Below are positions 9,597-18,635 of a DNA stretch of 64,000 bases, one piece after another. The notes under the pieces are model-generated. The model saw only the letters and a list, made by a program, of their open reading frames with translations. It searched no databases and was not told the origin of the DNA. The translations under genes were made by a program, and so were the position numbers. Source of the DNA: JBBRHQ01 sp963815645 (GTDB taxonomy: Bacteria > Actinomycetota > Thermoleophilia > Solirubrobacterales > 70-9). How positions within the stretch are numbered: position 1 is the stretch's first letter; the number at the start of each line of letters is the position of its first letter. The stretch is from positions 2,356,001 to 2,420,000 of the forward strand of contig CAWFHL010000001.1 of NCBI GenBank assembly GCA_963815645.1, written 5' to 3'.

Positions 9597-10574
9597 TTGG
9601 CTGGCATCCTGGTCTACGCCCTCCACGACGACGAGGGCAACTTCAACAAGAACTCGCTCGGCGCGGTCTCGGCGGCGTCGAAGCTCGCCGGGGAGCTCGG
9701 CTCAGAGGCTGGCGTGGTGGTGGTCGGCGAGGTCGCCGACGATGCCTGCGCCTCGCTCGGCACCTACGGCGCCGCCAAGGTCTTCCGGGCCAAGGACGTC
9801 CAGGAGGGCCTCGCCCAGCCGATCATCGACGTGATGGCGAAGGTGATCGGCGAGCAGGGATACAGCTACGCCCTGTTCGGCGGCGGTCTGCTCGGCTTCG
9901 AGATCGGAGCCGGGCTGACCGCTCGACTCGGCGCCGGGGTGACGATGGAGGTGACCGAGGTCAAGGTCGCCGACGGCAAGTTGGTCGCGGAGCGGCCGAT
10001 CCTCCAGGACTCCCAGATCGCCGACGTTGGCTATGTCTCCGAGCCCGGGATCATCATCGGCCGCCTCAACGCCTTCGACGTTGAGGAGTCCGGATCGGGC
10101 GCGGCCGAGGTGGTCGACGTATCGGTCGAGCTCTCGCCCTGGTCGACCAAGGCGTCGATGATCCAGCGCGGAGAGCAGCGGGGCGCCGACGTCAACATCG
10201 AGGACGCTGAGATCCTCGTCGGAGGCGGACGCGGCCTCGGCGAGGCCGACGGCTTCAAGCTCTGCGAGGAGCTGGCCGACTCGATGGGCGGCGCTGTCGC
10301 CGCGACCCGCGCAGTGGTCGATGCCGGCTGGTACCCCTACGCCGCCCAGATCGGGCAGACGGGGAAGACGGTCGCGCCGAAGCTCTACCTCGCCGCCGGC
10401 ATCTCCGGCGCGATCCAGCACAAGGTCGGGATGCAGAATTCCGAGAGCATCCTGGCGATCAACAAGGACCCCAACGCGCCGATCTTCGAGTTCTCCGATC
10501 TCGGTGTGGTCGGGGACCTGCACAAGATCGTCCCGAAGCTGACCGAGGCGATCAAGGCGAAGAAGGGCGGCTAG
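9597..10574 (+). CDS. etfA: Electron transfer flavoprotein, alpha subunit
   Basis: 325-aa FAD-binding ETF alpha subunit. The C-terminal FAD domain shows GGRGLGEADGFKLCEELA, the GQTGKTVAPKLYLAAGISG signature and the final NKDPNAPIFEFSDLGVVGD. The start is TTG 9597, immediately after the etfB stop codon (9594-9596), with AAAGGAAG about 9 nt upstream; MAGILVYALHDDEGNFNKNS is a normal family start. Translation is probably coupled to etfB. The product partners EtfB and passes electrons to the ETF:quinone oxidoreductase encoded next. Confidence 0.97.
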   Translation: MAGILVYALHDDEGNFNKNSLGAVSAASKLAGELGSEAGVVVVGEVADDACASLGTYGAAKVFRAKDVQEGLAQPIIDVMAKVIGEQGYSYALFGGGLLGFEIGAGLTARLGAGVTMEVTEVKVADGKLVAERPILQDSQIADVGYVSEPGIIIGRLNAFDVEESGSGAAEVVDVSVELSPWSTKASMIQRGEQRGADVNIEDAEILVGGGRGLGEADGFKLCEELADSMGGAVAATRAVVDAGWYPYAAQIGQTGKTVAPKLYLAAGISGAIQHKVGMQNSESILAINKDPNAPIFEFSDLGVVGDLHKIVPKLTEAIKAKKGG

Positions 10575-10588
10575 ACCCGGCGAGCGCC

Positions 10589-12283
10589 ATGGCCCACGCA
10601 CCTGCCGAGTTCCCGCCCCCATTCGACGCCGACGACGTGATCGGGCCTCCGACCGATCCCGAGGAGGATCGGATCGAGGTTGGGGTGGCGATCGTCGGCG
10701 CCGGCCCGGCGGGCCTCGCCTGCGCGATCAAGCTGATGCAGCTGCTCGAGGACGAGCCGGAGCTGAGTGAGCGGCTCGGCGAGGTCCCGGTGGCGGTGGT
10801 CGAGAAGGGCAAGGTGGCCGGGGCGCACCTGCTCTCGGGGGCGAACATGCGGCCCTCGGCGATGCGTGAGCTGTTCCCGGATCTCGATCCCTCCGAGTGG
10901 CCGGTCTACCAGGAGGTGACGAAGGACGCGGTCTACTTCCTCACCTCGAAGGCCGCGTTCCCGCTGAAGCCGATGCCGCCGAACTTCCGCAACCACGGCA
11001 ACTACGTGACCTCGGTCTCGAAGCTGGGACGCTTCCTCGGGGACAAGGCGGAGGAGGCCGGCGTCTACCTGCTCGCCGAGACCGCCGCCACCAAGCTCCT
11101 GGTCGAGGACCGGATCGTCCGGGGGGTCCGCTCCGGAGATCGCGGTCGCGGCAAGGACGGGCAGGAGCTGGCGAACTTCGAGCCCGGCTCGGACCTCGTG
11201 GCCAAGGCGACGCTGCTTGCCGAGGGGACGCTTGGCCACCTCACCTACGCGGCACTCGACTACTTCGACATGCACGGGGTCGACCCGCAGCGCTGGGAGC
11301 TCGGCGTGAAGGAGATCTGGGAGGTTCCCCAGCCGCTCGACCGGGTGATCCACACGCTGGGCTGGCCGCTGCGCTGGAGCGGCAAGTACGCCGAGGCCGG
11401 GGGCAGCTTCATCTACCCGATGGGGGAGGACAAGGTCTGCCTCGGGCTGGTGGTGGGCCTCGACTACACCGATGCCACCTTCAGCTGCCACGACGCGCTG
11501 CAGCTGATGAAGACCCACCCGTTCATCAAGAAGATCATCGATGGCGGCAAGCGGGTCGCCTGGGGGGCGAAGACGATCCCCTCCGGCGGCTACTGGTCGA
11601 TGCCGAAGCGGCTCTCCGTGCCGGGGATGGTGATCGCCGGCGACGCCGCCGGGATGGTCAACATCGCCGAGCTGAAGGGCGTCCACTACGCGATGCATGC
11701 CGGGATCTACGCGGCGGAGACGATCATCGAGGCGCTGAAGAACGACTCGGTCAACTTCGAGGCCTACGACGAGAAGGTCCACGACTCGGTGATCGAGAAG
11801 GACATCTACCGCTCCCGGAACATGCGCCAGCCGCTCTCCAAGGGGCTGATCGCCGGCGGGATCGTCGGCAGCGCGATGGTCGCGACGAAGGGCGCCTTCC
11901 CCGGCGGCCACTGGCGAAACGAGGACGACGCCGAGGTCGAGATGAAGATCGGCGAGGCGGCCGACGGGTACCCGAAGCCCGACAACGAGCTGACCTTCAA
12001 CAAGCTCGACTCGGTCTTCCTCTCCGGCAACGCGACGCGCGACGACGCCCCCAACCACATCCGGGTGCAGACTCGGGTGCCGCGTGAGATCGCCCAGACA
12101 TGGGTCTCGATGTGCCCGGCCCAGGTCTACGAGATCCCGGACGAGCAGCTCTCCGACGGGACCGAGGTGGTCGACGTCCACGTCACCGCCTCCAACTGCG
12201 TGCAGTGCGGGGCGATCACCGCCAAGGGCGGCCGCCTCACCTTGCCCGAGGGCGGCGACGGCCCCCTCTACCAGGAGACGTAA
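10589..12283 (+). CDS. Electron transfer flavoprotein:quinone oxidoreductase
   Basis: 564-aa membrane-associated flavo-iron-sulfur protein that moves electrons from reduced ETF to the quinone pool. FAD-binding VAIVGAGPAGLACAIKL is near residue 34, and GMVIAGDAAGMVNIAELKG is the second FAD contact. The C-terminal ferredoxin-like domain starts at MCPAQVYEI. Most family members have four cysteine ligands (C, then CxxCxxC). Here I see Cys509, Cys537 and Cys540, but the fourth position (CVQCGAIT) is Ile, so the cluster may be altered. PEGGDGPLY closes the domain. ATG 10589 follows etfA by 14 bp, so the three genes form an operon. The family call is firm; cluster type is open. Confidence 0.93.
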   Translation: MAHAPAEFPPPFDADDVIGPPTDPEEDRIEVGVAIVGAGPAGLACAIKLMQLLEDEPELSERLGEVPVAVVEKGKVAGAHLLSGANMRPSAMRELFPDLDPSEWPVYQEVTKDAVYFLTSKAAFPLKPMPPNFRNHGNYVTSVSKLGRFLGDKAEEAGVYLLAETAATKLLVEDRIVRGVRSGDRGRGKDGQELANFEPGSDLVAKATLLAEGTLGHLTYAALDYFDMHGVDPQRWELGVKEIWEVPQPLDRVIHTLGWPLRWSGKYAEAGGSFIYPMGEDKVCLGLVVGLDYTDATFSCHDALQLMKTHPFIKKIIDGGKRVAWGAKTIPSGGYWSMPKRLSVPGMVIAGDAAGMVNIAELKGVHYAMHAGIYAAETIIEALKNDSVNFEAYDEKVHDSVIEKDIYRSRNMRQPLSKGLIAGGIVGSAMVATKGAFPGGHWRNEDDAEVEMKIGEAADGYPKPDNELTFNKLDSVFLSGNATRDDAPNHIRVQTRVPREIAQTWVSMCPAQVYEIPDEQLSDGTEVVDVHVTASNCVQCGAITAKGGRLTLPEGGDGPLYQET

Positions 12284-12307
12284 CAGCGCTCGAATACGCT
12301 CGCGGTC

Positions 12308-13174
12308 GTGCTGGTCCTCGGAATCCTCGCCGCGGTCGCCTCCTCCTGCCTCTACAACCTCTCGATCGCGATGCAGGCGCTGCAGGCGCGCGAGGTCCCG
12401 CGCGACCACGGACTGCGGCCCTCGCTGCTGGTGCGGTTAGTCAAGAACCCCCGATGGCTCGGGGCGACCGGGATCGGGTTGCTGGGATGGCCGCTGGAGC
12501 TGGCGGCGCTGCTGCTGGCGCCGCTGACCGTGGTCCAGCCAGTGCTTGCCTCGGGCCTCCTCCTGCTGCTCTATCTTGGGGCGAGCCGGCTTGGGGAACG
12601 GCCCGGCCCGCGGGAGTTCGCGGCGATCGGTGCGATCCTGCTCGGGCTGACGGGCGTCGCCCTCGCTGCCCCCGAGCGGACCACCGAGCACGCCTCGGCA
12701 ACGGCGCTCGCCGTCTCGCTGGGGGCGATCGCCCTGATCGCGCTGCTGCCCCACCTGTTGCGGGGCCGGATCGGCGCCGGAGCGTTCATCGTCGTGATCA
12801 GCGCCGGCTGCGGCTACGCCTGGACGGGAATCGTCAGCAAACTGGTCACCGATGAGGTCGCCGCGGGGTCGATCGCCATCGCGCTCGCCTGGCTCGCCAC
12901 CCTCGCGGCCTCCGAGTTCGTCGCGCTACTCAGCGAGATGAGCGCCCTGCAGCGCCGTCCCGCCACCCACGTGGCGCCGCCGATGTTCACCGTCCAGGTG
13001 CTGATCCCGGTCCTGGTCGCGCCGTTCCTGTTCGGGGAGAGCTGGGGGGACACTCCGCTGGGGGGCGTCCTGCTCGGTGCCTCGATCGCAGTCTCGGTCG
13101 CCGGGACAGCCCTGGTCGCCGCCTCCCCCGCGGTCGCCGGAGTGCTGGAGACAGCCGCCCAGCAGGAGCGATGA
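12308..13174 (+). CDS. DMT/NIPA-like multi-spanning membrane protein
   Basis: 288-aa hydrophobic protein with about nine predicted helices (VLGILAAVASSCLYNLSIAMQA, ELAALLLAPLTVVQPVLASGL, PREFAAIGAILLGLTGVALA, and so on). The two-half layout and the VVQPVLASG and VQVLIPVLVAPFLFGE segments resemble DMT-superfamily transporters, including NIPA-type magnesium transporter relatives. GTG 12308 is chosen; a TACGCT hexamer ends 7 nt upstream and no Shine-Dalgarno is visible, so it may be leaderless. It follows the ETF block by 24 bp but has no obvious functional link. The transported substrate cannot be told from sequence. Confidence 0.75.
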   Translation: MLVLGILAAVASSCLYNLSIAMQALQAREVPRDHGLRPSLLVRLVKNPRWLGATGIGLLGWPLELAALLLAPLTVVQPVLASGLLLLLYLGASRLGERPGPREFAAIGAILLGLTGVALAAPERTTEHASATALAVSLGAIALIALLPHLLRGRIGAGAFIVVISAGCGYAWTGIVSKLVTDEVAAGSIAIALAWLATLAASEFVALLSEMSALQRRPATHVAPPMFTVQVLIPVLVAPFLFGESWGDTPLGGVLLGASIAVSVAGTALVAASPAVAGVLETAAQQER

Positions 13175-13297
13175 CGCCTGGAGCCGAGCGGGCGCGATCA
13201 CGGCTGCTCTCGCTGCTAGCCTGAGGGCGCGCTGATCACGCCCGGGCGAGTGCTCCTATTCCCAGCGCGCTCCGCCGATAATAAGCCTGGAGAAGGA

Positions 13298-14338
13298 ATG
13301 CCACCATCCGCGCCCGCAGATGCCACCCGGCCCGATGCGTCGAGCTTCGCTATCGGGTTCGACCATCGCGACCGTGAGCGGCTGCACGAGCTCTGGGAGG
13401 AGGTCCTCGATTCCGAGCAGTGGTCCGAGGGACAGATGCTGACCCGCTTCGAGCAGCGCTGGACCGAGTGGAACCAGCTCCCGGAGGCGGTCGGGATGTC
13501 GAGCTGGGCCGGCGGCGCCATCGCCGCCCTCGAGTTCGCCCGGGTCCGGGGCGAGACGGTGCTCTGCCCTTCGAACACCTTCATGGCGACGCCTCTGGCG
13601 GCGCTGCGGGCGGGAGCCGAGGTCGAGTTCGTCGACTGCAACCGCGAAGATCTCTGCATGTCGTTCGCGGACTTCGAGGCAAAGGCGGAGCGGCTGCGCC
13701 CCCGCGCCGCGATCCTCGTCCATATCGGTGGCCACCTCGCATTCGAGGCGGAGCGGATCGCCGCCTACTGCCGCGAGCGGGGCATCTTCCTGCTCGAGGA
13801 CTGCGCACACGCCCACGGTGCGGACTGGAGCGGCAGGAGGCCCGGATCGTGGGGTGACGCCGGCGTCTTTTCCCTCTACGCGACCAAGACGATCTCCACC
13901 GGCGAGGGCGGGGTGCTGGTCACGGCCGACCCGGAGCTGGCCGAGTTCGCCCGCGGCTTTCGCAACTACGGCAAGCCCGGGCACGAGATCGCCGGCCTCA
14001 ACTTCCGAATGAGCGAGTTCAATGCTGCCCTCGGCCTGGTCGGCGTGGAGCGCCTCGAGGAGATCGTCGCCTGGAAGAACGCCTATGCGCGTGAGCACCT
14101 CGATCCTCTCCATCCCGCCCGCTTGGAGCTCCCCGAGGGCATGATCTCCGGCCTCTACAAGTACGTGGTCTTCGAGGAGATCGAGCGCTCCAGCGGCCGC
14201 GTCTACGATCGCCCCTGCCACCGGATCATGGGGACCGGGGCCGAGCTCCCCAACACCGACTGGGTCGCGGAGAGCCACTGGTGCGTCCCCCTCTACTACC
14301 GACCCGCCTCGCGCGAGGCGACCCCGGAGCGGGCATGA
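13298..14338 (+). CDS. DegT/DnrJ/EryC1/StrS-family PLP aminotransferase
   Basis: 346-aa fold-type I aminotransferase of the group that aminates keto-sugars or nucleotide-linked sugars. The PLP-binding Asp is in IFLLEDCAHAHGA and the Schiff-base lysine in SLYATKTISTGEGG. FRNYGKPGHEIAGLNFRMSEFNAALG and the terminal LPNTDWVAESHWCVPLYY are typical. ATG 13298 has GGAGAAGG directly before it, and a GATAAT hexamer (13277-13282) may be the -10 box. The stop overlaps the next start (ATGA, 14335-14338), so it is translationally coupled to the epimerase-glycosyltransferase fusion. Likely role: making the amino sugar used by that glycosyltransferase (inference). Confidence 0.92.
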   Translation: MPPSAPADATRPDASSFAIGFDHRDRERLHELWEEVLDSEQWSEGQMLTRFEQRWTEWNQLPEAVGMSSWAGGAIAALEFARVRGETVLCPSNTFMATPLAALRAGAEVEFVDCNREDLCMSFADFEAKAERLRPRAAILVHIGGHLAFEAERIAAYCRERGIFLLEDCAHAHGADWSGRRPGSWGDAGVFSLYATKTISTGEGGVLVTADPELAEFARGFRNYGKPGHEIAGLNFRMSEFNAALGLVGVERLEEIVAWKNAYAREHLDPLHPARLELPEGMISGLYKYVVFEEIERSSGRVYDRPCHRIMGTGAELPNTDWVAESHWCVPLYYRPASREATPERA

Positions 14339-16656
14339 GGGTCCTGGTCACCGGCGGCGGAGGCTTCATCGGCTCGCATGTCGTCGACCGCCTGACCGAG
14401 CGCGGGATCACGCCGAGGATCTTCGATCTCAGCGCTTCCCCTTATCACTCGCCGCTCGAGGTTGAGACCTTTACCGGCTCTATCACCGATCCGGCCAACC
14501 TCGACCTGGCGATGCGCGACTGCGACGCGGTGATCCACCTCGCCGCGGTCGCCGACGTGGCCCAGGTCGTCGGCGACCCCGTGCTGGCGGAGGAGATCAA
14601 TACGCGCGGCACCCTCAACGTCCTGGAGTCGGTCGGCCGCGCCGGTGCGGGTCGGGTCGTCTACGGCAGCACCACCTGGGTCTACAGCGACGCGGAGCCT
14701 CACGCGGTCGACGAGGAAACCCCGATCCCGGCTCCGCGCCACCTCTACACGGCGACCAAGCTGGCGGGAGAGACCTACTGCGCCGGCTACGCGGAGCTGT
14801 TCGACCTCGAGTACACCGTGCTGCGCTTCGGCATTCCCTACGGCCCGCGGGCGAGGGCAGCAGGCGTCGTCGCCCGATTCATCGATCTGGCGCTGGACGG
14901 CGAATCGCTGACGATCGCGGGCGACGGCCAGCAATGCCGCAGCTTCGTCTACGTCGAGGACCTCGCCGCCGGCGTCGTCGCCGGACTTGCGCCGGAGGCG
15001 AAGAACCGCATCTACAACCTCTCGAGTGACGAGACCGTGACGATCCTCGAGATCGCCGAGGCCGTTCAGGAGATGACCGGCGGATGCGAGATCGTCCATA
15101 CGCCGCCGCGGCCCGGGGATTTCCCCGGCAAGGAGATCTCCAGCGAACGGGCCCGTGAGGAGCTCGGCTGGGCCGCGGATACGCCCTTCCGCGAGGGGGT
15201 GCGCCGCTACGTCGATTGGGTACGGTCCTCGCGCCTGCCGAGGACGGCGCCGGTCGAGCGGCCTGGCACGCCGAAGGTCCCCGCGAACGGCGACCGCGCC
15301 CCGACCGCGCTGCTCGCCGGCTCGGAGAAGGCAGAGGAGGAGCCGACCCGGGTGCTGGTGCTGACCGCGGACATCGGCGAGGGTCACGACCTGCCGGCCC
15401 GGATCATCGCCGCCGAGGTCGAGCAGGAGATACCGGGGAGCGAGGTCGAGGTCGCCAACGGCCTGGCGGCGATGGGGCGGATCCTCTACGCGGTCATCTG
15501 CGGCGGATCGAAGGTCACCTTTCGCTGGATGCCGTGGCTCTTCGACATCCAGTACTGGCTGATCGCCCGCTTCGCGCCGACCCGCTGGCTCGCCAGCCGG
15601 CTCAACTACTGGCTGGGCTCCCGCGGGCTGCTGCGGCTAATCGCCGAGCACGACCCCGATGTGGTGATCTCGACCTATCCGGGTGTGACGGCGATCCTCG
15701 GCATGCTGCGGCAGAAGAGGCGGTTGCCGGTCCCGGCCCAGTCGGCGATCACCGATCTCGCCGGCCTGCACCACTGGGCCCATCCCGGGATCGACATGCA
15801 CTACGTCACCCACCCGGAATCGATCGAGGAGGTGGAGCGGATCGCCGGGCCGGCCAGCGTCGAGTGGGCGCGGCCGCCTATCTCACCCGACTTCCTGATG
15901 CCGAGGACCCGCGCCGACGCGCGGCGAGCCCTCGGCGTACCCGCTCACGCCCGGGTCATCCTCGTCTCCGGCGGAGGCTGGGGAGTGGGCGACATGGTGG
16001 GTGCATTGAAGGCGTCGCTCGCCCTCGAAGACACCTTTGTGGCCTGCGTCACGGGCCGCAATCAGGTCGCCCGCGAGAAGCTCGAGCAGCGTTTCGGCGA
16101 TGAGCAGCGGCTGAGGCTGCTCGGTTTCACCGATCAGATGAGCGACTGGATGGCTGCCGCCGACGCGATGGTCCATTCGACGGCCGGGCTGACGGTGCTC
16201 GAAGCCCACATCCGGGGTTGCCCGGTGGTCTCCTACGGGTTCTCGGTGGGGCACCTTCGCGCCAACAACAGTGCCTTCGAGCGTTTCGGCCTGGCCGAGG
16301 TGGCGCGCTCCGAGCACGAGCTGGAGTCGGTCCTGCGCCATGTCACCCGCGAACGGCGCGCCCCCGCATCGACCTTCGCCTCACTTCCCTCGATTGCCTC
16401 CAAAACCCTTTCCGCGCGGCCGCGGGTCAGGCCCCAGGCGGTATGGCACCTGCGGATCAATCGGCTCGCGACCGCCGGGCTGATGTCCCTGATCGCGACC
16501 ATCCTGGTGATCGCCGTCGCCGCCTCGGTCAACTGGGATACGCCCTACCGGGTGATCGCCAAGCCGATCGAGCGTCGCCTGCACATCGGCAAGCAGGCGA
16601 CAATTTCCAAGCGGGCGCCGGCGGATCAGAGAGAAGACGAGCCGACCACTCGATGA
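14335..16656 (+). CDS. Fusion: NAD-dependent sugar epimerase/dehydratase + MGDG-synthase-like glycosyltransferase + C-terminal TM helix
   Basis: 773-aa three-part protein. Residues 1 to about 305 are an extended SDR sugar-nucleotide epimerase/dehydratase: MRVLVTGGGGFIGSHVVDRL (NAD site), the TTWVY and YTATKLAGE catalytic YxxxK, and RFGIPYGPRA. A Pro/Ala-rich linker (about 306-345) follows. Residues about 346-690 match GT28/MGDG-synthase-type glycosyltransferases (LVLTADIGEGHDLPARII, VISTYPGVTAI, VSGGGWGVGDM, HSTAGLTVLEAHIRGCPVVSY). One TM helix lies near 715-735 (AGLMSLIATILVIAVAASV). The ORF is continuous, so the fusion is not an assembly frameshift. It overlaps both neighbours by ATGA. Inferred role: make a modified nucleotide sugar and transfer it to a lipid or glycan at the membrane. 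Confidence 0.88.
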   Translation: MRVLVTGGGGFIGSHVVDRLTERGITPRIFDLSASPYHSPLEVETFTGSITDPANLDLAMRDCDAVIHLAAVADVAQVVGDPVLAEEINTRGTLNVLESVGRAGAGRVVYGSTTWVYSDAEPHAVDEETPIPAPRHLYTATKLAGETYCAGYAELFDLEYTVLRFGIPYGPRARAAGVVARFIDLALDGESLTIAGDGQQCRSFVYVEDLAAGVVAGLAPEAKNRIYNLSSDETVTILEIAEAVQEMTGGCEIVHTPPRPGDFPGKEISSERAREELGWAADTPFREGVRRYVDWVRSSRLPRTAPVERPGTPKVPANGDRAPTALLAGSEKAEEEPTRVLVLTADIGEGHDLPARIIAAEVEQEIPGSEVEVANGLAAMGRILYAVICGGSKVTFRWMPWLFDIQYWLIARFAPTRWLASRLNYWLGSRGLLRLIAEHDPDVVISTYPGVTAILGMLRQKRRLPVPAQSAITDLAGLHHWAHPGIDMHYVTHPESIEEVERIAGPASVEWARPPISPDFLMPRTRADARRALGVPAHARVILVSGGGWGVGDMVGALKASLALEDTFVACVTGRNQVAREKLEQRFGDEQRLRLLGFTDQMSDWMAAADAMVHSTAGLTVLEAHIRGCPVVSYGFSVGHLRANNSAFERFGLAEVARSEHELESVLRHVTRERRAPASTFASLPSIASKTLSARPRVRPQAVWHLRINRLATAGLMSLIATILVIAVAASVNWDTPYRVIAKPIERRLHIGKQATISKRAPADQREDEPTTR

Positions 16657-17394
16657 TCCGACCCCTCGCCGGGGCCGGTCTGGGGGCCGCCGCGGTCCTC
16701 CATGCCGGCCCGGCGCTGGCGCCCGTCCTGCCGGGGGTCGGTCCCGCCCTCGGCCTGCGTCACCGGCTCGACGGGGCAGCGGAGATCGCGCTCACCTTCG
16801 ACGACGGGCCACACCCGCAGGGAACCGAGCGCACCCTGGAGGCGCTCCGGGCCGCCGGAGTGGCGGCGACCTTCTTCCTGGTCGGCGAGCAGGTGGAGCA
16901 GCACCGCGCGATCGCCGCGGAGATCGTCGCGGCCGGGCACGGGGTCGGCCTCCACTGCCACCGCCACCGCAACCTGCTGAGGCTCGGCCCGGGACAGATC
17001 CGCGCCGACCTGGAGCGCGCGCGGGCCTTGATCGAGGAGGCGACGGAGCGGCCGATCGCCCTGCACCGGCCGCCCTACGGCATCTACAGCGGCGCCGGGC
17101 TCGCCGTGGTCCGAAGTCGGGGATGGGAGCCCGTGCTGTGGTCGCGGTGGGGGCGCGACTGGGCCGGCGACGCCACCCCGGAGTCGATCGCCCGGCTCTG
17201 CACCCGCGGACCTGAGGGGCGGCGAGATCCTCCTGCTGCACGACGCCGATCACTACAGCGTCCCGGGCTCATGGAGGCGCACCGCGGAGGCGCTGCCGCC
17301 GATCATCGACGAGATCGCCCGCAGGGATCTGACGATCGTGCCGCTCGGTGGCGGCCGGCCTGACCGGATCGGGACTGTCGCTTTGGCGCTCTAG
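16653..17394 (+). CDS. Polysaccharide deacetylase (NodB domain), one frameshift
   Basis: Carbohydrate esterase 4-type deacetylase with a short hydrophobic N-terminus. Visible NodB motifs are ALTFDDGPHPQGTERTL, GLHCHRHRNLL and LHRPPYGIYSG. Near 17210 the frame breaks: deleting one A (in GCGGACCTG) gives RGLRGGEILLLHDADHYSVP, the expected final motif, then reading continues to TAG 17392-17394. Corrected length is 246 aa. The start ATG overlaps the stop of the preceding gene (ATGA). It acts after the aminotransferase and glycosyltransferase, so N-deacetylation of an amino sugar in a surface glycan or glycolipid is a reasonable guess. The single-base insertion is more likely a sequence error than a real mutation. 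Confidence 0.85.
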
Positions 17395-17573
17395 AAGTAC
17401 TGCTGGGAAGCCACCGGCAGCCGCCCGATCTTGGGCGCGGGGATCGGTGCGTCGGCGAGCCTTCGCTCGCGCGGCGGCGCCACGGTCCACTTCTCACAAC
17501 CCGCGAACGCCTCGTTGAGGCGGCGGGCAAGAACGCTGCGCGGCTGGTCCTGGTCGAAGATCCTCTTGGCCAT
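17391..17573 (-). CDS. Small hypothetical protein (60 aa)
   Basis: Short basic ORF beginning MAKRIFDQDQPRSVLARRLN and ending PVASQQYF. A good ribosome binding site (GGAAGGACGG, minus strand) lies about 4-10 nt before ATG 17573, which supports it as a real gene. There is no TM segment or known motif; one Cys and several Pro/Arg. Its TAG stop and the TAG of the convergent deacetylase share the palindrome CTAG at 17391-17394. I do not recognise a family. The remaining 17574-17679 shows no gene. Confidence 0.5.
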   Translation of the reverse strand: MAKRIFDQDQPRSVLARRLNEAFAGCEKWTVAPPRERRLADAPIPAPKIGRLPVASQQYF

Positions 17574-17679
17574 GCGTCCGTCCTTCCGGGTCAGGTGAAT
17601 GGCGGCAGCATGGCGCTCGTGTCAGACGTAACGCAAGTCACGCCCCCGAAAAAGAACCCCCAGCTTGCGGAAATGCGCT

Positions 17680-18559
17680 CTAGGCGATGAACCCGCGGAT
17701 CGCATCAGCCAACCGCTGCGGCTGATCGAGCGCCACGAAGGTCTTCGAGCCTTCGATCTCCACCACCCGGGCGTCGGGCATCGCAGCGGCGGCCTCGCGA
17801 GCATCGGTGATCGGGAAGAAGCGATCCGCCGGTGCCCAGGCGAAGAGCGCTGGTCGCTCGAAGCCGGCCAGGCTCGCCGTCGCCCGGATCAGGTCCTGCT
17901 TGCGGGCCGCGGCCAAGGTGGCGGTCAGGTTGGCGCGAATCTCGCGATCCTCGATGGAGGGGCTCAGCCAGGACTCGACCAGCTCGTCGGGGATCGGATT
18001 CTGCGCAAGCCAGCCGTAAATCAACCGCCGCAGCGCTCTGATGCGGAGCGGCCCGACGAGGGCCCGCGTACCGCCTGGGATCCGGGCCATCGGCGGCATC
18101 AGGTTGAATGGGAAGGGCGGGAAATTGTCATCGATGTCGCAGTTGGTCAGGACCAGCCGCCCGACCGCGTCGGGCCGCCGCTCGACAAGCATTTGGGAGA
18201 GCGCGCCGCCGCTGTCATTGCCGATCACAGTCGGGGCACCAAGGCCGAGCGTCTCGATGAACTCCGCGATCAGAAGCGACAGGGCCGGGGGTGAGAGCTC
18301 CGCAGTCGGCGCGCATCGGCAGGGCGTGGGAGCCAATCGGCCAGTCGGGGACGATGCAGCGGTGGCGGTCGCTGAGCAGGTCTGCGACGCCGTGCCAGAG
18401 GCGGCCGTCGACCAGCAGCCCGTGGACGAAGAGGATCGGCTCGCCCTCCCCTGCCTCCTTGTAGCGCACAGTTCCCGCCGAGAGCTCCAGCTCGCGATGG
18501 GGGAGCGACGCGAAGCGCCCCGTCTGCCCGGATTGATTGGCTTCGGTGGCTGTGGTCAT
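17680..18559 (-). CDS. Alpha/beta hydrolase with Asp nucleophile motif, one frameshift
   Basis: Alpha/beta-fold hydrolase, about 292 aa when corrected. The N-terminal part (MTTATEANQSGQ...RYKEAGEGEPILFVHGLLVDGRLW) contains the oxyanion HG motif. The nucleophile elbow is VIGNDSGGA, with Asp rather than Ser at the nucleophile position, as in haloalkane dehalogenase and epoxide hydrolase relatives. A late FAWAPADRFFP gives a candidate acid. The frame breaks near 18300: removing one T (minus strand GACTGCG) joins PMRAD to AELSPPALS. ATG 18559 has a strong AAGGAGGAA Shine-Dalgarno. It is divergent from the TetR gene, which probably controls it. Substrate unknown. Confidence 0.82.
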
Positions 18560-18597
18560 CTGGTTCCTCCTTGGGTGCGGGGCCAGAGCTTCGGCCT

Positions 18598-18635
18598 TTG
18601 ACATACAAGCAGCAGGTATCTAACATACATACAGC
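18598..18635 (+). promoter_or_regulatory. Sigma-70-like promoter and candidate autoregulatory operator of the TetR gene
   Basis: TTGACA (18598-18603) and TAACAT (18621-18626) are separated by exactly 17 bp, and the ATG of the TetR gene starts 9 nt after the -10, so the mRNA would be nearly leaderless. The dyad GTATCTAACATAC (18616-18628, GTAT-N5-ATAC) overlaps the -10, where a repressor would block it. Direct ACATAC repeats also occur at 18601 and 18623. Confidence 0.7.

Noticed and set aside
10571..12409. 612-codon minus-strand frame opposite the ETF:quinone oxidoreductase
   Set aside because: Antisense shadow of a well-conserved gene; no recognisable domain.
18507..18518. GACGCGAAGCG inside the alpha/beta hydrolase gene as a third copy of the dispersed repeat
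   Set aside because: Only 11 bases match, it is inside coding sequence, single, and lacks the GGAGG part.
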